Numbered from the stretch's first letter, positions 15,632 through 24,941 are shown. The stretch: DNA of 64,000 nt from JAPOUP01 sp965203255 (GCA_965203255.1 OZ241882.1:4712001-4776000); one strand, 5' to 3'. Numbers and translations are program-made. The notes: generated by a model from the sequence alone, not told the origin.

Positions 15632-18088
15632 TCATGCTGCGATGGTCACTTCGGCATCCGCCCGCGGACGCACACTCAGCGGATCGTAGGCCGGTTCAGC
15701 AAGGACGCATGCAGTGCGGGGTTGACCCTGAATGATGACTTCGAGCATTGTTCCGGGAGTCGCGGCGTTAGGTTTGACATAGGCAAAGGCGAGGATCCGG
15801 CCTACTGTAGGGCCGAATGCTACGGAACTGGTCGCACCGACGACGTCAGTGTTCAGCAGGACCGCCTCGCCACCATGGCCGTCAGAAATGCCATCTGGAT
15901 CGATTCCGAGATAGACGCAGGTCCAGGGAAGCTCTGCGGCAAGGCTCGCTTCGGTCTGTGCTTTGCCGAGGAATTCCTTGTCGAGCCTGACAAACCGCAT
16001 CATGTCCGCTTCAGGTAGGGTGACTTCGTTTGTGAGTTCTCCCGCACCTTTGTACATTTTTTCCATGCGCATGGCATTCATGGCAAAGGTGCCATAGTCG
16101 CGAAGGCCAAGAGCCGCTCCTGATCCCCATAGTGCGTCGTGGATTCGTACCATATTGCCCTTTGGAGTATGGAGTTCCCAGCCAAGCTCGCCGGAATACG
16201 ACATGCGGATGGCAAGTGCGGGACGGTCGGCGACATTGATCGAGCGGGCGGAAAGCCATGGAAAGCTCTCGTTGTCGAGGGGAGCATCCGTGCACTGGCT
16301 TAGGATCTCGCGGGAAAGCGGACCTTGCAGGGACAGAGCCTCCCACTGTTGCGACAGGCAGCGAATCTCAACCTTCGCCTGGCCTGCATGCGAAGTCAGG
16401 TGGTCAATGACCCGGCGTTCGAAAAAGGCCGCGCAGGTGATGTAGTATCGGTTTCTGGCCAGTCGGACGATGGATGCCTCCACTTCAATGCGTCCTCGCC
16501 GATTCAGGAAATGGGCTAGAAACACCCGCCCGTCAGTTCCTGGAATGCGGCTAGGCAAGACACCATCCAGAAACGCGTGGGCGTCAGGTCCCCAGACCTC
16601 GATCTTGGCGAAGGAGGATATGTCCAGAATTCCTGCTGCGGTACGGACTGCGTGGACTTCCGTGGCGATGACGCCGTCGAGAGCGCTGCGTCTAAAGCTG
16701 TAGATATCCTTGGCTTCCAGATCCTGATGCGCGAACCAACGGGGCCGTTCCCACCCGAAGACCTCCTCGTGAACCGCCCCCCTGGCGATGAGGGTCCGGT
16801 AGAGCGATGATGTCTTGACCGGCCGTCCGGCCAGGCGGTTGAGATGCGGGAACGGGATTTCATGGCGAAGGCAATAGTCCTCTTTGGCCTTGGTGACCTG
16901 CCACGATCTGTCCGCATACGCGCCGAAGCGTCGCGGGTCGAAATCCCGCATGTTGAGGTCAGCCGCACCGTGAACCATCCAGCGGGCCAGTTCACGCGTC
17001 AGTCCGGGCCCCCAGCCGATTCCGATCTGCATGCCGCATGCGCACCAGTAGTTCCGTACACCCGGGCCAGGGCCTATGAGAGGGTTGCCGTCAGGGGGAT
17101 GGCTGATCGCACCGTGAACCTCGCGGGATATTCCGGGCTTGGCGAGCACAGGCATGCGATCGAGCGCATTTTCCAGCCAAGGCATGATGCGGTCGTAATC
17201 GGGGGCGAACAGTTCGTGCTCGGCTTCCCAGGGACAGCCGTCCTCCCAAACCGCGTTGGGGTTGGTCTTTTCGTAGACACCGACCAAGCCCTTGTCCTGT
17301 TCCATCCGTATGTATCCCGAAACCAGCCTGTCATCGCGGATGACGGGAAGTTCGTCGGCAAGGAACTTGAATTCCGGGACAGGCTCGGTGACGAAATAGT
17401 GATGGGTCATGGAGGTCATCGGAAGCACGAGGTCATTCCATTCACCGATCTGGCGCGCGTATGTCCCACCGGAATTGACGATATGCTCACAGGTGATGGT
17501 GCCTGACTCCGTGTTCACCCTCCATTCGCCGTTCCTGGTTCCGACGATTCCGGTGGCTCGGCAGCGGCGCCTGATCACCGCGCCGGCTGCCCGGGCTCCG
17601 GCCGCAAGTGCCTGGGTGACCCCGGAAGGGTCGACATGGCCGTCATCGGGCGTATGTAGCGCACCGATCACTCCTTCCAGATTATAGAACGGATGCAGTT
17701 CCCCGATCCTGTCGGGTCCGATGATCTCGGCCCGGACGTTCAGGGCGCGACCTACTGAGAGCGTGTTCCGGAGCCAGTCCATCTCATCTTCGGTATAGGC
17801 GATTCGAATGCTGCCGCAGCCGTGCCAGGTGACCGAATGGCCGGTCTCCGCTTCCAGCGCACCGGAATAGAGGCCGATATTGTATTCGACGCATTTGCCA
17901 AGCGGGAAACTTGACGTGGACTGGGTGATCTGGCCGGCGGCATGCCATGTGGAGCCGCTGGTGAGTTCCGCCTTCTCAAGCAGGACCACATCGCTCCAGC
18001 CTTCCTTGGCCAGGTGATAGGCCACGCCGCAGCCCATTATGCCTCCGCCGATGATGACCACACGGGCATGCTTGGGGAGGTCCGACAT
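15632..18088 (-). CDS. FAD-dependent oxidoreductase with GcvT domain (dimethylglycine/sarcosine dehydrogenase family)
   Basis: 818 aa. The N-terminal DAO domain starts VVIIGGGIMGCGVAYHLAKE (GxGxxG) and has the GSTWHAAG segment whose histidine carries covalent FAD in dimethylglycine and sarcosine dehydrogenases. From about residue 430 there is an aminomethyltransferase (GcvT)-type folate-binding domain (for example MSYSGELGWELHTP, FGPTVGRILAFAYV). This architecture removes N-methyl groups and passes them to tetrahydrofolate. It is the first gene of the minus-strand operon, divergent from the RpiR regulator by 64 bases. In this context the substrate may be an N-methyl amino acid produced by the Rieske enzyme. 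Confidence 0.9.
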   Translation of the reverse strand: MSDLPKHARVVIIGGGIMGCGVAYHLAKEGWSDVVLLEKAELTSGSTWHAAGQITQSTSSFPLGKCVEYNIGLYSGALEAETGHSVTWHGCGSIRIAYTEDEMDWLRNTLSVGRALNVRAEIIGPDRIGELHPFYNLEGVIGALHTPDDGHVDPSGVTQALAAGARAAGAVIRRRCRATGIVGTRNGEWRVNTESGTITCEHIVNSGGTYARQIGEWNDLVLPMTSMTHHYFVTEPVPEFKFLADELPVIRDDRLVSGYIRMEQDKGLVGVYEKTNPNAVWEDGCPWEAEHELFAPDYDRIMPWLENALDRMPVLAKPGISREVHGAISHPPDGNPLIGPGPGVRNYWCACGMQIGIGWGPGLTRELARWMVHGAADLNMRDFDPRRFGAYADRSWQVTKAKEDYCLRHEIPFPHLNRLAGRPVKTSSLYRTLIARGAVHEEVFGWERPRWFAHQDLEAKDIYSFRRSALDGVIATEVHAVRTAAGILDISSFAKIEVWGPDAHAFLDGVLPSRIPGTDGRVFLAHFLNRRGRIEVEASIVRLARNRYYITCAAFFERRVIDHLTSHAGQAKVEIRCLSQQWEALSLQGPLSREILSQCTDAPLDNESFPWLSARSINVADRPALAIRMSYSGELGWELHTPKGNMVRIHDALWGSGAALGLRDYGTFAMNAMRMEKMYKGAGELTNEVTLPEADMMRFVRLDKEFLGKAQTEASLAAELPWTCVYLGIDPDGISDGHGGEAVLLNTDVVGATSSVAFGPTVGRILAFAYVKPNAATPGTMLEVIIQGQPRTACVLAEPAYDPLSVRPRADAEVTIAA

Positions 18089-18152
18089 GGTCTGCGTCCT
18101 TCAGGCGGAATCTGGTGGACATAGTTACTGAACATCTGTACCGTAATCAATC
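18089..18152. promoter_or_regulatory. 64-base divergent control region
   Basis: The demethylase operon (minus) and the rpiR-Rieske operon (plus) start only 64 bases apart, so promoters and any RpiR operator overlap here. It is AT-rich (TAGTTACTGAACATCTGTAC). No exact operator palindrome could be fixed by eye. Confidence 0.5.
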
Positions 18153-19040
18153 ATGAATGAAACAAATGTGTCAAAAGGCGTGCTGGAGCGTATCAGTGGC
18201 GAGTGGGACGCGCTGACACCCGAGGTCCGGAAAGCTGCGCGATTTGTTCTGGAGAAACCCCAGGCCGTGGGCGTTTCGACAGTCCGCGAAATCGCGGAAT
18301 TCGCGCAGGTGAAGCCGAGCACCTTTGTCCGCATGGCACAGGCCATCGGATTCGAGGGATACGAGGATTTCCGTGAACCATTTCGGGTGGCGATCAGGGA
18401 TGGTTCCGTGTCGTTTCATGACCGAGCGCGCTGGCTTCAGGCTCAGGACGTCAAGGGTGAGATGGGTACGCTCTATGCGGATATGGTCGGAAGTGCATTG
18501 CGCAACATCGAGGAAACGTTCGCAGGCATCCCCGTCGAGAGGTTCAGGGAGGCGGCCGGGAGGATCCGGTCAGCGCGGCAGGTCTTCACTCTCGGGGTGG
18601 GGGTGAACTCGGCCAATGCGCGGAATTTCTCCTATCTTGCCTCCACCGGCATGGAGGGTTTCCACGCGATACCCCGGATGGGCTCCTCCGCAATGGACGA
18701 TCTTGCAGGCGCGGACGGGCGGGACATGCTGATCGCCATCACCTGCCGCCCCTACCGGACCGAGGTGACTGACGCGGTCGCAGCCGCGCGTAAGCAGGGC
18801 GTGCGATTGGTTGGAATCAGCGACTCTCCAGCTTCACCTGTGATTCGGGAATCGGAACATCGGTTCGTCGTTGCTGTCGATACGCCACAGTTCTTTCCCT
18901 CATCAATTTCGACAATCGCTGTTCTGGAGACGCTGTTGAGCTTTGTGGTCGCCGCTGCGCGACCGCATGTCGTTCGGCGGGTGGAGAGATTTCATGCTCG
19001 TCGGCATGCTTTGGGAATCTATGCGGAGGATTCGAGTTGA
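18153..19040 (+). CDS. RpiR/MurR-family transcriptional regulator
   Basis: 295 aa. The N-terminal HTH_6 domain covers residues about 5-80 (TPEVRKAARFVLEKP, then VSTVREIAEFAQVKPSTFVRMAQAIGF). The C-terminal SIS sugar-phosphate-isomerase-like domain covers about 130-260 (TLGVGVNSANARNFSYLA, ITCRPYRTEVTDAV). Such proteins sense a phosphosugar or another small ligand through SIS. It is the first gene of the plus-strand operon, facing the demethylase operon, and is the obvious local regulator of both. Its stop overlaps the TTG start of the Rieske gene (TTGA, 19037-19040). Confidence 0.88.
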   Translation: MNETNVSKGVLERISGEWDALTPEVRKAARFVLEKPQAVGVSTVREIAEFAQVKPSTFVRMAQAIGFEGYEDFREPFRVAIRDGSVSFHDRARWLQAQDVKGEMGTLYADMVGSALRNIEETFAGIPVERFREAAGRIRSARQVFTLGVGVNSANARNFSYLASTGMEGFHAIPRMGSSAMDDLAGADGRDMLIAITCRPYRTEVTDAVAAARKQGVRLVGISDSPASPVIRESEHRFVVAVDTPQFFPSSISTIAVLETLLSFVVAAARPHVVRRVERFHARRHALGIYAEDSS

Positions 19041-20119
19041 AGGACGAAGTGGTCCGCTCACTGGAGGCACGGTTCTACACAGATCCGGACCTCTATGCGG
19101 TTGAGATGCAGGGACTGTTCGCAAGGACGTGGCAGTTCGCCGGTCATTCCGCTTGCCTGAAGGAGCCTGGCGACTTCTTTGCCTTTGAGATCGTGGGAGA
19201 GAGCCTGTTCTGTGTGAAGGATCGGGACGGCGTCATTCGGACATTCTACAATGTCTGCCAGCACCGGGCGCACCAACTCGTCGAGGGGGAAGGGAGAACC
19301 CGCGTAATCGTCTGTCCCTACCATGCCTGGACCTATGAGTTGACCGGCGAACTTCGCTCCGGTCCAAATGTCGGTTCGGTTCCCGGTTTCGACCGTTCGG
19401 AAATCTGTTTGACGGAGGTGCGGACAGAGCTGTTTCTCGGTTTCGTGTTCGTGAACCTCGACCCATTGGCTGAACCTATGGAGAGTTGGTACCCCGGCAC
19501 AAAGGCGGAGCTGGAATCATTCCTGCCCAACCATCTGGAACTCGCGCCGATTGAATGGGTGGAGATCCCGGAACGATGCAACTGGAAAGTCTCTGTCGAG
19601 AACTATTCTGAATGCTATCACTGTTCACTGAACCACCCGACCTTCTCGAAGGGTGTTGTAAAGCCGGAGACCTACGACATCCAGCCTCAGGGTCATTGTC
19701 TTCGCCACAGGACCGAATGCCAGAATCTGGATCGGATGACCTATCGAATTGACGAATCCGTGCCGCACGCTGACGAATATTCGAGTTGGTTTCTTTGGCC
19801 GCTGTTCTCATTCCAGGTCTATCCGGGAAACGTGCTGAACACCTATCACTGGTGCCCTGAGAGCGTGGACAGGGTGACAGTGTGGCGAGGCTGGTATGCG
19901 GCTGACGGCGACGACCTGGCATCGGTAAGGGGTTTGGCGGAGCAGGATCGCGAGACGACAGTCCATGAAGACATACGTTTGGTCGAGTCGGTTCAGCGCG
20001 GACTTTCCTCGCGTGGCTATTTCCCCGGCCCTCTGGTCCTGGATCCCTGCGGTGGGGTGAATTCCGAGCATTCCGTCCAGACTCTCCAGGCCTGGATGCG
20101 AGAGGCCGTGAATGTCTGA
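19037..20119 (+). CDS. Rieske non-heme iron oxygenase, stachydrine/carnitine demethylase-like
   Basis: 360 aa, TTG start with GGAGGA just upstream, overlapping the regulator's stop. Rieske cluster: C74-x-H76 (CQHRAH) and C93-x2-H96 (CPYH). Mononuclear iron site: SVENYSECYHCSLNHP gives the two histidines four residues apart, and an aspartate lies in VHEDIRLVE. The sequence resembles Rieske enzymes that N-demethylate proline betaine (stachydrine), hydroxyproline betaine or carnitine. It needs a separate reductase, which is not in the window. It is coupled to a 21-codon frame and then to the broken racemase. Confidence 0.88.
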   Translation: MKDEVVRSLEARFYTDPDLYAVEMQGLFARTWQFAGHSACLKEPGDFFAFEIVGESLFCVKDRDGVIRTFYNVCQHRAHQLVEGEGRTRVIVCPYHAWTYELTGELRSGPNVGSVPGFDRSEICLTEVRTELFLGFVFVNLDPLAEPMESWYPGTKAELESFLPNHLELAPIEWVEIPERCNWKVSVENYSECYHCSLNHPTFSKGVVKPETYDIQPQGHCLRHRTECQNLDRMTYRIDESVPHADEYSSWFLWPLFSFQVYPGNVLNTYHWCPESVDRVTVWRGWYAADGDDLASVRGLAEQDRETTVHEDIRLVESVQRGLSSRGYFPGPLVLDPCGGVNSEHSVQTLQAWMREAVNV

Positions 20120-20177
20120 GCCCAAGGACCGGTTCGTCTTCGACTCTCCGGCCGATGTGGCTTGGTGGCTGGCCTGA
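20112..20177 (+). CDS. 21-codon frame bridging Rieske gene and racemase remnant
   Basis: The ATG at 20112 lies inside the last codons of the Rieske gene, and its TGA (20175-20177) overlaps the ATG at 20177 of the racemase remnant, giving two stop-start couplings in a row. The peptide (MSEPKDRFVFDSPADVAWWL plus A) is unknown to me. It could be a real coupling peptide, or the decayed start of a longer gene. Confidence 0.25.
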   Translation: MSEPKDRFVFDSPADVAWWLA

Positions 20178-21000
20178 TGCCAATGCCGCAGAAATGGCGC
20201 CCCGAGCACAAGCTCTTTCCGTATCAGGTTGGTCTTACCTACCCTCCCTGCGATTTCGATGCAGCACCGACGGATGTTCCGCGAATGGCTCCGCCAACCG
20301 TTGGCGTGCACGGCTGGATGCTGCACATGCCCGATGATCGGCACCATTTGGACCAACGGCGGCAGAATCTCGAGATGTTGGAGGACTTCGCACAGTACAA
20401 GGCGAACAATGGTGTGAATGTGTCAGCCCAAGTGGGCTCGACTTGGGTTCATGCCAGCGGGTTGGGGGGTCATGTACATTCGCGATCATTGCGAACGGCT
20501 GTCGGACCGCAACGGGTTGGCCTTTCACATAGCGGAATATGCGATGGTCGAAGCGCTTCAGCATACTGATGCCGGGAAGGTGGCTCTGAATGCAGCCTAT
20601 CACTGACCGGAATGGTGGAAGGGAACCTCTGGCTTTCTTCAGGAAGCCGGGTTCGATGTGCTCCACGCCGGGATCCAAGAATCAGGGTTGGCTCACCTCG
20701 CAGGATGGGATCAACGAACAGCGTTGGATATTCGAGGGCGGCTTGGCGCGGCAGTCATTTCTGTATATCGCCGAACGGGCACTGGATGCCGACGCGTACC
20801 TGATCAACGGCATGTGCAGTTTTCGGAGCGGTCCTGAAGGACTGCCGCAACGACCGCTTCATCTGGCGGTGGAACTGGAGGACGCATTGGCCAAACCGAT
20901 ATTGGGACACGACATTGCGCTTTACTGGCGGGTGTTCAGGACATTGGGACTTGCCTCCGAGGGACAGCACGGACGGCTGCTTGATGGCCTTCATGCATAG
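20177..21000 (+). pseudogene. Asp/Glu racemase-family (arylmalonate decarboxylase/maleate isomerase type) pseudogene
   Basis: Protein-like segments in three frames read as one protein of about 270 aa: MPQKWRPEHKLFPYQVGLTY to VSAQVGSTWVHASGLG (20177-20470), then IRDHCERLSDRNGLAFHIAE to KVALNAAYH (about 20475-20606), then GWLTSQDGINEQRWIFEGG to LGLASEGQHGRLL (about 20680-20985). An in-frame stop follows AAYH. At least two frameshifts plus a stop break it. The start 'QKWRPEHKLG...', a DALQ-like middle and the 'DAYLINGMCSFRS' cysteine block fit the Asp/Glu racemase superfamily. Flanking genes are intact, so loss is recent or tolerated. Confidence 0.7.
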
Positions 21001-21745
21001 GATCATCGCTCTGTGGGTGGTTCCCAGATCGGCGTCGGTCGCCTTCGAGTGGAAGATGCGCCAACGTGGTGATCAGGGCTGCCTGGATGAACCCTTTGGG
21101 GAGGCCTGGTATCAGGGGGAGGAACCGCTCTGGCATCGCTGGAAGCTTGGGGACAGAACCAAGCCGAGGCTGACCTTGGAAAGCGTTTGGGATAATCTGC
21201 GCCGTCGTGCGGCCAGCGGATCCGTTCTTATCAAGGGTTTTCCACACTTTATCAGCCATATCTGGATGTCTGGGTTTCTCTCACATTGCAAGCGTGCATT
21301 CCTGATCCGGGTTCCGGCCAAGACAATCCCTTCGATTCACGGCAAGTGGCCAGAATTCCGAGAGGGGGAGGTTGGGTTTCCGGAAGGGCGGGCACCATTC
21401 AACCTGCTCCATGCACCGCAGGGTGTTCCGCCGCCAGTGATCGACAGGGACGATCTGCTGGAGTCCCCAGCGGAAATGACGGCTGCATTCTGTGATGCGG
21501 CTGGCATCCATTTCGTCAAAGAGGCGTTGCATTGGAAACCGGGAGTTGATCCTTGGATACATAGCTGGTGGGACGGTGGCCCGTTCCACCACAATCTCGC
21601 GCGTTCTTCAGGCCTGTCCTGGCAGCAGCGGCGCTCCATTGAGATTGCAGCGGCACCTGAGCGCGTCCGGCAGGTGCACCATCGGATGAAGCCGCATTGC
21701 GATTACCTCCATTCGTCAAGGATATGTTCAGGAGGCAATGCATGA
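20993..21745 (+). CDS. Sulfotransferase-family (P-loop) protein
   Basis: 250 aa from the ATG at 20993 (in-frame ATG at 20984 also possible), overlapping the end of the racemase remnant. MHRIIALWVVPRSASVAFEW is the PAPS-binding 5'-phosphosulfate loop pattern (PRS-x-S-x-AFE), followed by DEPFGEAWY and later AFLIRVPAKTIPSIHGKWPE, the 3'-phosphate region. C-terminal: HWKPGVDPWIHSWWDG. It ends by overlapping the aldehyde dehydrogenase ATG (ATGA). Members of this group sit in roseobacter amino-acid and betaine clusters with unknown roles. The frame is open throughout, though it follows a broken gene. Confidence 0.65.
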   Translation: MHRIIALWVVPRSASVAFEWKMRQRGDQGCLDEPFGEAWYQGEEPLWHRWKLGDRTKPRLTLESVWDNLRRRAASGSVLIKGFPHFISHIWMSGFLSHCKRAFLIRVPAKTIPSIHGKWPEFREGEVGFPEGRAPFNLLHAPQGVPPPVIDRDDLLESPAEMTAAFCDAAGIHFVKEALHWKPGVDPWIHSWWDGGPFHHNLARSSGLSWQQRRSIEIAAAPERVRQVHHRMKPHCDYLHSSRICSGGNA

Positions 21746-23190
21746 GCGACAATTGGCTGAACTGGATTGATGGCGAATGGACTGAGGGTGGTGCGGGTCG
21801 ATTGGTTGTCGAGGATCCGGCAACCGGGGAACCGGTCTATGAGCATGCCTGTGCGGATGCCGGTGACGTTGAAAGGGCAGTGAATTCGGCACGAGCCTGT
21901 GTTGAGAGCGGTTCCTTGAGCCGTATGCGCCCGATTGAACGAGGGCGCCTTGTCCAGGAAATGGGCCGCTGGCTTGCGGAGCGTACCGAAGTGATCGCAA
22001 AGACGCTGACCAGCGAACAGGGCAAGCCGCTTTGGGAGGCGCGGAACGAGGTTGACGGTGCGTGCCGCTATTTCGAATATTACGGCAATCAGGCGGCGTT
22101 TGTCGAGGGCCGTTCAATTCCCCTTGGTGCAGAGTATTTGGATTACACGACGCTGGAGCCCTATGGAGTCTCCGCCCAGATCATTCCCTGGAACTTTCCT
22201 TTGGAGGTTGCGGCGCGATCGATCGCCGCTGGTTTGGCAACGGGAAACGCCTGTGTCGTCAAGACTTCCGAACTAACGCCGTGCGCCTCGAACTTTTTCG
22301 CGCAGGCCGCTGAGGCGGTTGGACTGCCCCACGGATCCCTGCACGTGTTGACGGGATTTGGGCCGGACGCCGGAGCTGCCCTGGTGTCCCACCCGAACGT
22401 GAACCAGGTCGTGTTCACCGGTTCCGTTGCCACCGGACAGAGCATTGCCGCTGCCGCGGCAAGGACAGTGGTGCCCTGCGTGCTTGAGCTAGGCGGGAAA
22501 TCTGCGGCAATCGTGTTTGATGATGCTGATCTGGATGCGTTCGAAACCGATGTACGGCGCGGCATCTTCGTGAACGCCGGTCAGATATGTTCGGCTTTGA
22601 GCCGCGTGGTTGCGCACGGAAGCATATATGATGAGTTGGTCGAGCGAATGGTGGGGGTCGCGGAGTCACTTTCTCTTGGCTCTGGACTGGAGCTTTCGGA
22701 GCCCGGGCCTAACATGGGTCCGATGATTTCGGCGAAGCAGCGTGATCGGGCTGTCGGCATGGTGGCCGAAGCCGAACGGGACGGTGTCTTGGTGGTCTCC
22801 GGCGGTCGGCGGCCAAATCGTCCGGGACATTTTATGGAACCGACGGTCCTTGGTCGCGTGGAACCCGCGATGCGGGTCGCTCAGGAGGAGATTTTTGGCC
22901 CTGTCGTGAGCGTATTGAGGTTCAGGGAAGAGTGGGAAGCCATCCGAACCGCCAATGGAACGGAGTACGGACTTGTGGCCGGGGTGTTCACGCGCGATCT
23001 TGACAGGGCAACCCGCACGGCCCGAGGGCTTAAGGCTGGACAGGTCTTCGTCAACGAGTGGTTCGCGGGAGGCGTGGAGACACCGTTCGGTGGCTTCGGC
23101 AAGTCAGGCTATGGCCGGGAGAAGGGTCAAGAGGCATTGATGAATTACGTGCAGACCAAGAACGTGGCGATCAGGATCAGGGAGGCATAA
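21742..23190 (+). CDS. NAD(P)-dependent aldehyde dehydrogenase
   Basis: 482 aa from the ATG at 21742, with AGGAGG upstream and a 4-base overlap with the preceding stop. Catalytic motifs: VLELGGKSA (general-base Glu near 249) and NAGQICSALSR (nucleophile Cys near 282), with GSVATGQSIAAAAA for cofactor binding. It would oxidise a semialdehyde released in the pathway, for example one formed from ring opening of a proline derivative. The end overlaps the next gene (TAATG). Confidence 0.9.
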   Translation: MSDNWLNWIDGEWTEGGAGRLVVEDPATGEPVYEHACADAGDVERAVNSARACVESGSLSRMRPIERGRLVQEMGRWLAERTEVIAKTLTSEQGKPLWEARNEVDGACRYFEYYGNQAAFVEGRSIPLGAEYLDYTTLEPYGVSAQIIPWNFPLEVAARSIAAGLATGNACVVKTSELTPCASNFFAQAAEAVGLPHGSLHVLTGFGPDAGAALVSHPNVNQVVFTGSVATGQSIAAAAARTVVPCVLELGGKSAAIVFDDADLDAFETDVRRGIFVNAGQICSALSRVVAHGSIYDELVERMVGVAESLSLGSGLELSEPGPNMGPMISAKQRDRAVGMVAEAERDGVLVVSGGRRPNRPGHFMEPTVLGRVEPAMRVAQEEIFGPVVSVLRFREEWEAIRTANGTEYGLVAGVFTRDLDRATRTARGLKAGQVFVNEWFAGGVETPFGGFGKSGYGREKGQEALMNYVQTKNVAIRIREA

Positions 23191-23567
23191 TGGACAACAT
23201 GTTCGAAGTCGGGCTTGAACGGCGCAAATCGACGCTTGGCGAGGAATATGTGGAGAAGAACCTCGCCGCTGCCGATGACTTCACGCGGCCGTTCCAGGAG
23301 GCGATGACAGCATGGTGCTGGGGATTTGGCTGGGGAGATGATGCTGTCGATGCCAAGACACGAAGCATGATGAATCTTGCGATGATCGGTGCGCTCGGGA
23401 AGATGCAGGAGTGGGAAACCCATTGCCATGGTGCACTGAACAACGGTGTCACCAAGGATGAGATCCGTGCGGTTATCCATGTGGTGGGAATCTACTGTGG
23501 TGTACCCCAGGCACTGGAGTGCTTTCGCGTCGCACGCAGTGTATTGGAGCAACGCGGCCGCCTATGA
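23190..23567 (+). CDS. Carboxymuconolactone decarboxylase-family protein
   Basis: 125 aa, starting at the ATG that shares its A with the TAA of the aldehyde dehydrogenase gene. The all-helical CMD fold is shown by AKTRSMMNLAMIGALGKMQE, then THCHGALNNGVTKDEIRAVI and GVPQALECFRVA, matching single-domain gamma-CMD proteins. It lacks the CxxC of the AhpD peroxidases, so a decarboxylase/lactonase-like role is more likely. It is the last gene of the plus-strand operon and converges on mipZ. Confidence 0.85.
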   Translation: MDNMFEVGLERRKSTLGEEYVEKNLAAADDFTRPFQEAMTAWCWGFGWGDDAVDAKTRSMMNLAMIGALGKMQEWETHCHGALNNGVTKDEIRAVIHVVGIYCGVPQALECFRVARSVLEQRGRL

Positions 23568-23588
23568 AGAGGGAGGTGACGTTGCGAG

Positions 23589-24404
23589 CTAGAAGCTGGC
23601 TTTGACACCTGGCAGGCCAAGGGAAGAGATAAGGTCGCGAAGCTCCTGGCGCGCGGCGACCATTGAGATGCTGAAGCGCTCGTTTCCAACGTCATGCAGG
23701 TCGAGCAGTGTCAGTCCACGGGGAAACAGTTCCCGGAAGGTCACTCTTTCGGAGAATCCCGGTGCCAAGCGGAAACCAATTCGTTTTGACAACTCGGCCA
23801 GCGCTTCGTTCACCTTTCTCCGATTGATCATCTGTTGCACGCCTAGCCGATTGCGCACCACAATCCAATCCGCCGGACGGTGACCGGCTTTGGCGCGGAG
23901 TTTTCGGGCGTCCCAGACCATTTCGGCGTAGACCGATGGTCCCAGGATTCGGTTGGATTCCCCTTCGGTTCTGGCAAGAACGTCGAAGTCGACGAAGCTG
24001 TCATTCATTGGCGTTATAAGGGTGTCGGCCAATGCATGGGCACCGTAGCTGAGCCGCGTGTGTGATCCGGGACAGTCGATCAGGACGAAATCGGACTCCT
24101 CTTCGATACATTCCACGGCCATCGCCAGCCTTAGGTCGTCTGGATTCTCATCAGCTTCGAGGTCGTGTTCATTGAGTTGCGGGAGATCACGGAATCTCGG
24201 AGTTGGAAGGTCGATTCCATTATTCGTGATGTAAGTCTGTCGATTTTCAAGGTATCGAGTCAGCGTTCTCTGTCTTATATCGAGATCTATCACGCCAACC
24301 CGGTGGCCGGTTCGTGCCAGAGCGATAGCCAGATGCATCGCCACCGTCGACTTTCCCGCGCCGCCTTTCTCGTTTCCAACAACAATGAATCGCGCCACGG
24401 CCAC
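23589..24404 (-). CDS. mipZ: MipZ, ParA-type ATPase positioning the division plane
   Basis: 271 aa. The deviant Walker A motif NEKGGAGKSTVAMHLA at residues about 10-25, the IDLDIRQRTLTRYLENR motif near 40, and DFVLIDCPGSHTRLSYGAHA (Walker B region) are characteristic of MipZ of Caulobacter and its relatives. MipZ forms bipolar gradients and blocks FtsZ polymerisation near the poles. It stands alone between the catabolic island and the ribosomal cluster. Confidence 0.92.
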   Translation of the reverse strand: MAVARFIVVGNEKGGAGKSTVAMHLAIALARTGHRVGVIDLDIRQRTLTRYLENRQTYITNNGIDLPTPRFRDLPQLNEHDLEADENPDDLRLAMAVECIEEESDFVLIDCPGSHTRLSYGAHALADTLITPMNDSFVDFDVLARTEGESNRILGPSVYAEMVWDARKLRAKAGHRPADWIVVRNRLGVQQMINRRKVNEALAELSKRIGFRLAPGFSERVTFRELFPRGLTLLDLHDVGNERFSISMVAARQELRDLISSLGLPGVKASF

Positions 24405-24706
24405 TCCAGCTTTACGCCATCAGGTTCAGCATTCTGATATAGGTTGTGACGGAAACTGAGGGAAGCGACCGATTCACTTACGGATCGAATCAGTCGGAAT
24501 GCCAAGTGGTTTGCTGATCAATACGTCCCGTCCTGGGTTGAGTGGTACACTGCATTCTCCGAGTAGCTGAAGGCTCCACCTGCCATCAGGGGCAAATTTC
24601 TTCACGGGGACGGACTGGGGCCCTGAGCTTCGGTCCTGAGCGAGTTGACAGGATTGATCAGATGTGTCGAGGGCGTGGAGACGGGCGATAAGTATGCAAT
24701 TCCCTA
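24405..24706. other. Intergenic mipZ-rpmE region
   Basis: About 300 bases with no recognised gene or RNA. It must hold the mipZ promoter (minus strand) and the end of the rpmE transcript. Confidence 0.4.
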
Positions 24707-24928
24707 TCAGAAGCCCAAGCCCTCGTATTTTCTCTTGAACCTGGAGACGCGACCACCTGTGTCCATCAACTGGGCGCCACCGCCTGTCCAGGCGGGGTGA
24801 ACTGAAGGGTCGATTTCAAGGGTAAGCGTGTCACCCTCCTTACCGTAGGTCGAACGCATTTGCACAATGTCACCGTTCGTCAGTTTGACGTCGATGAGAT
24901 GATAGTTGGGATGGATGTCTTTTTTCAC
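24707..24928 (-). CDS. rpmE: 50S ribosomal protein L31
   Basis: 73 aa from a GTG at 24928 preceded by AAAGGAG. VKKDIHPNYHLIDVKLTNGD is the L31 start and VHPAWTGGGAQLMDTGGRV plus FKRKYEGL the usual end. It lacks the zinc-binding CxxC pair (the C- form seen in alphaproteobacteria). It follows rplS by 13 bases and belongs to the same operon. Confidence 0.95.
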   Translation of the reverse strand: MKKDIHPNYHLIDVKLTNGDIVQMRSTYGKEGDTLTLEIDPSVHPAWTGGGAQLMDTGGRVSRFKRKYEGLGF

Positions 24929-24941
24929 CGGCGTCTCTCCT

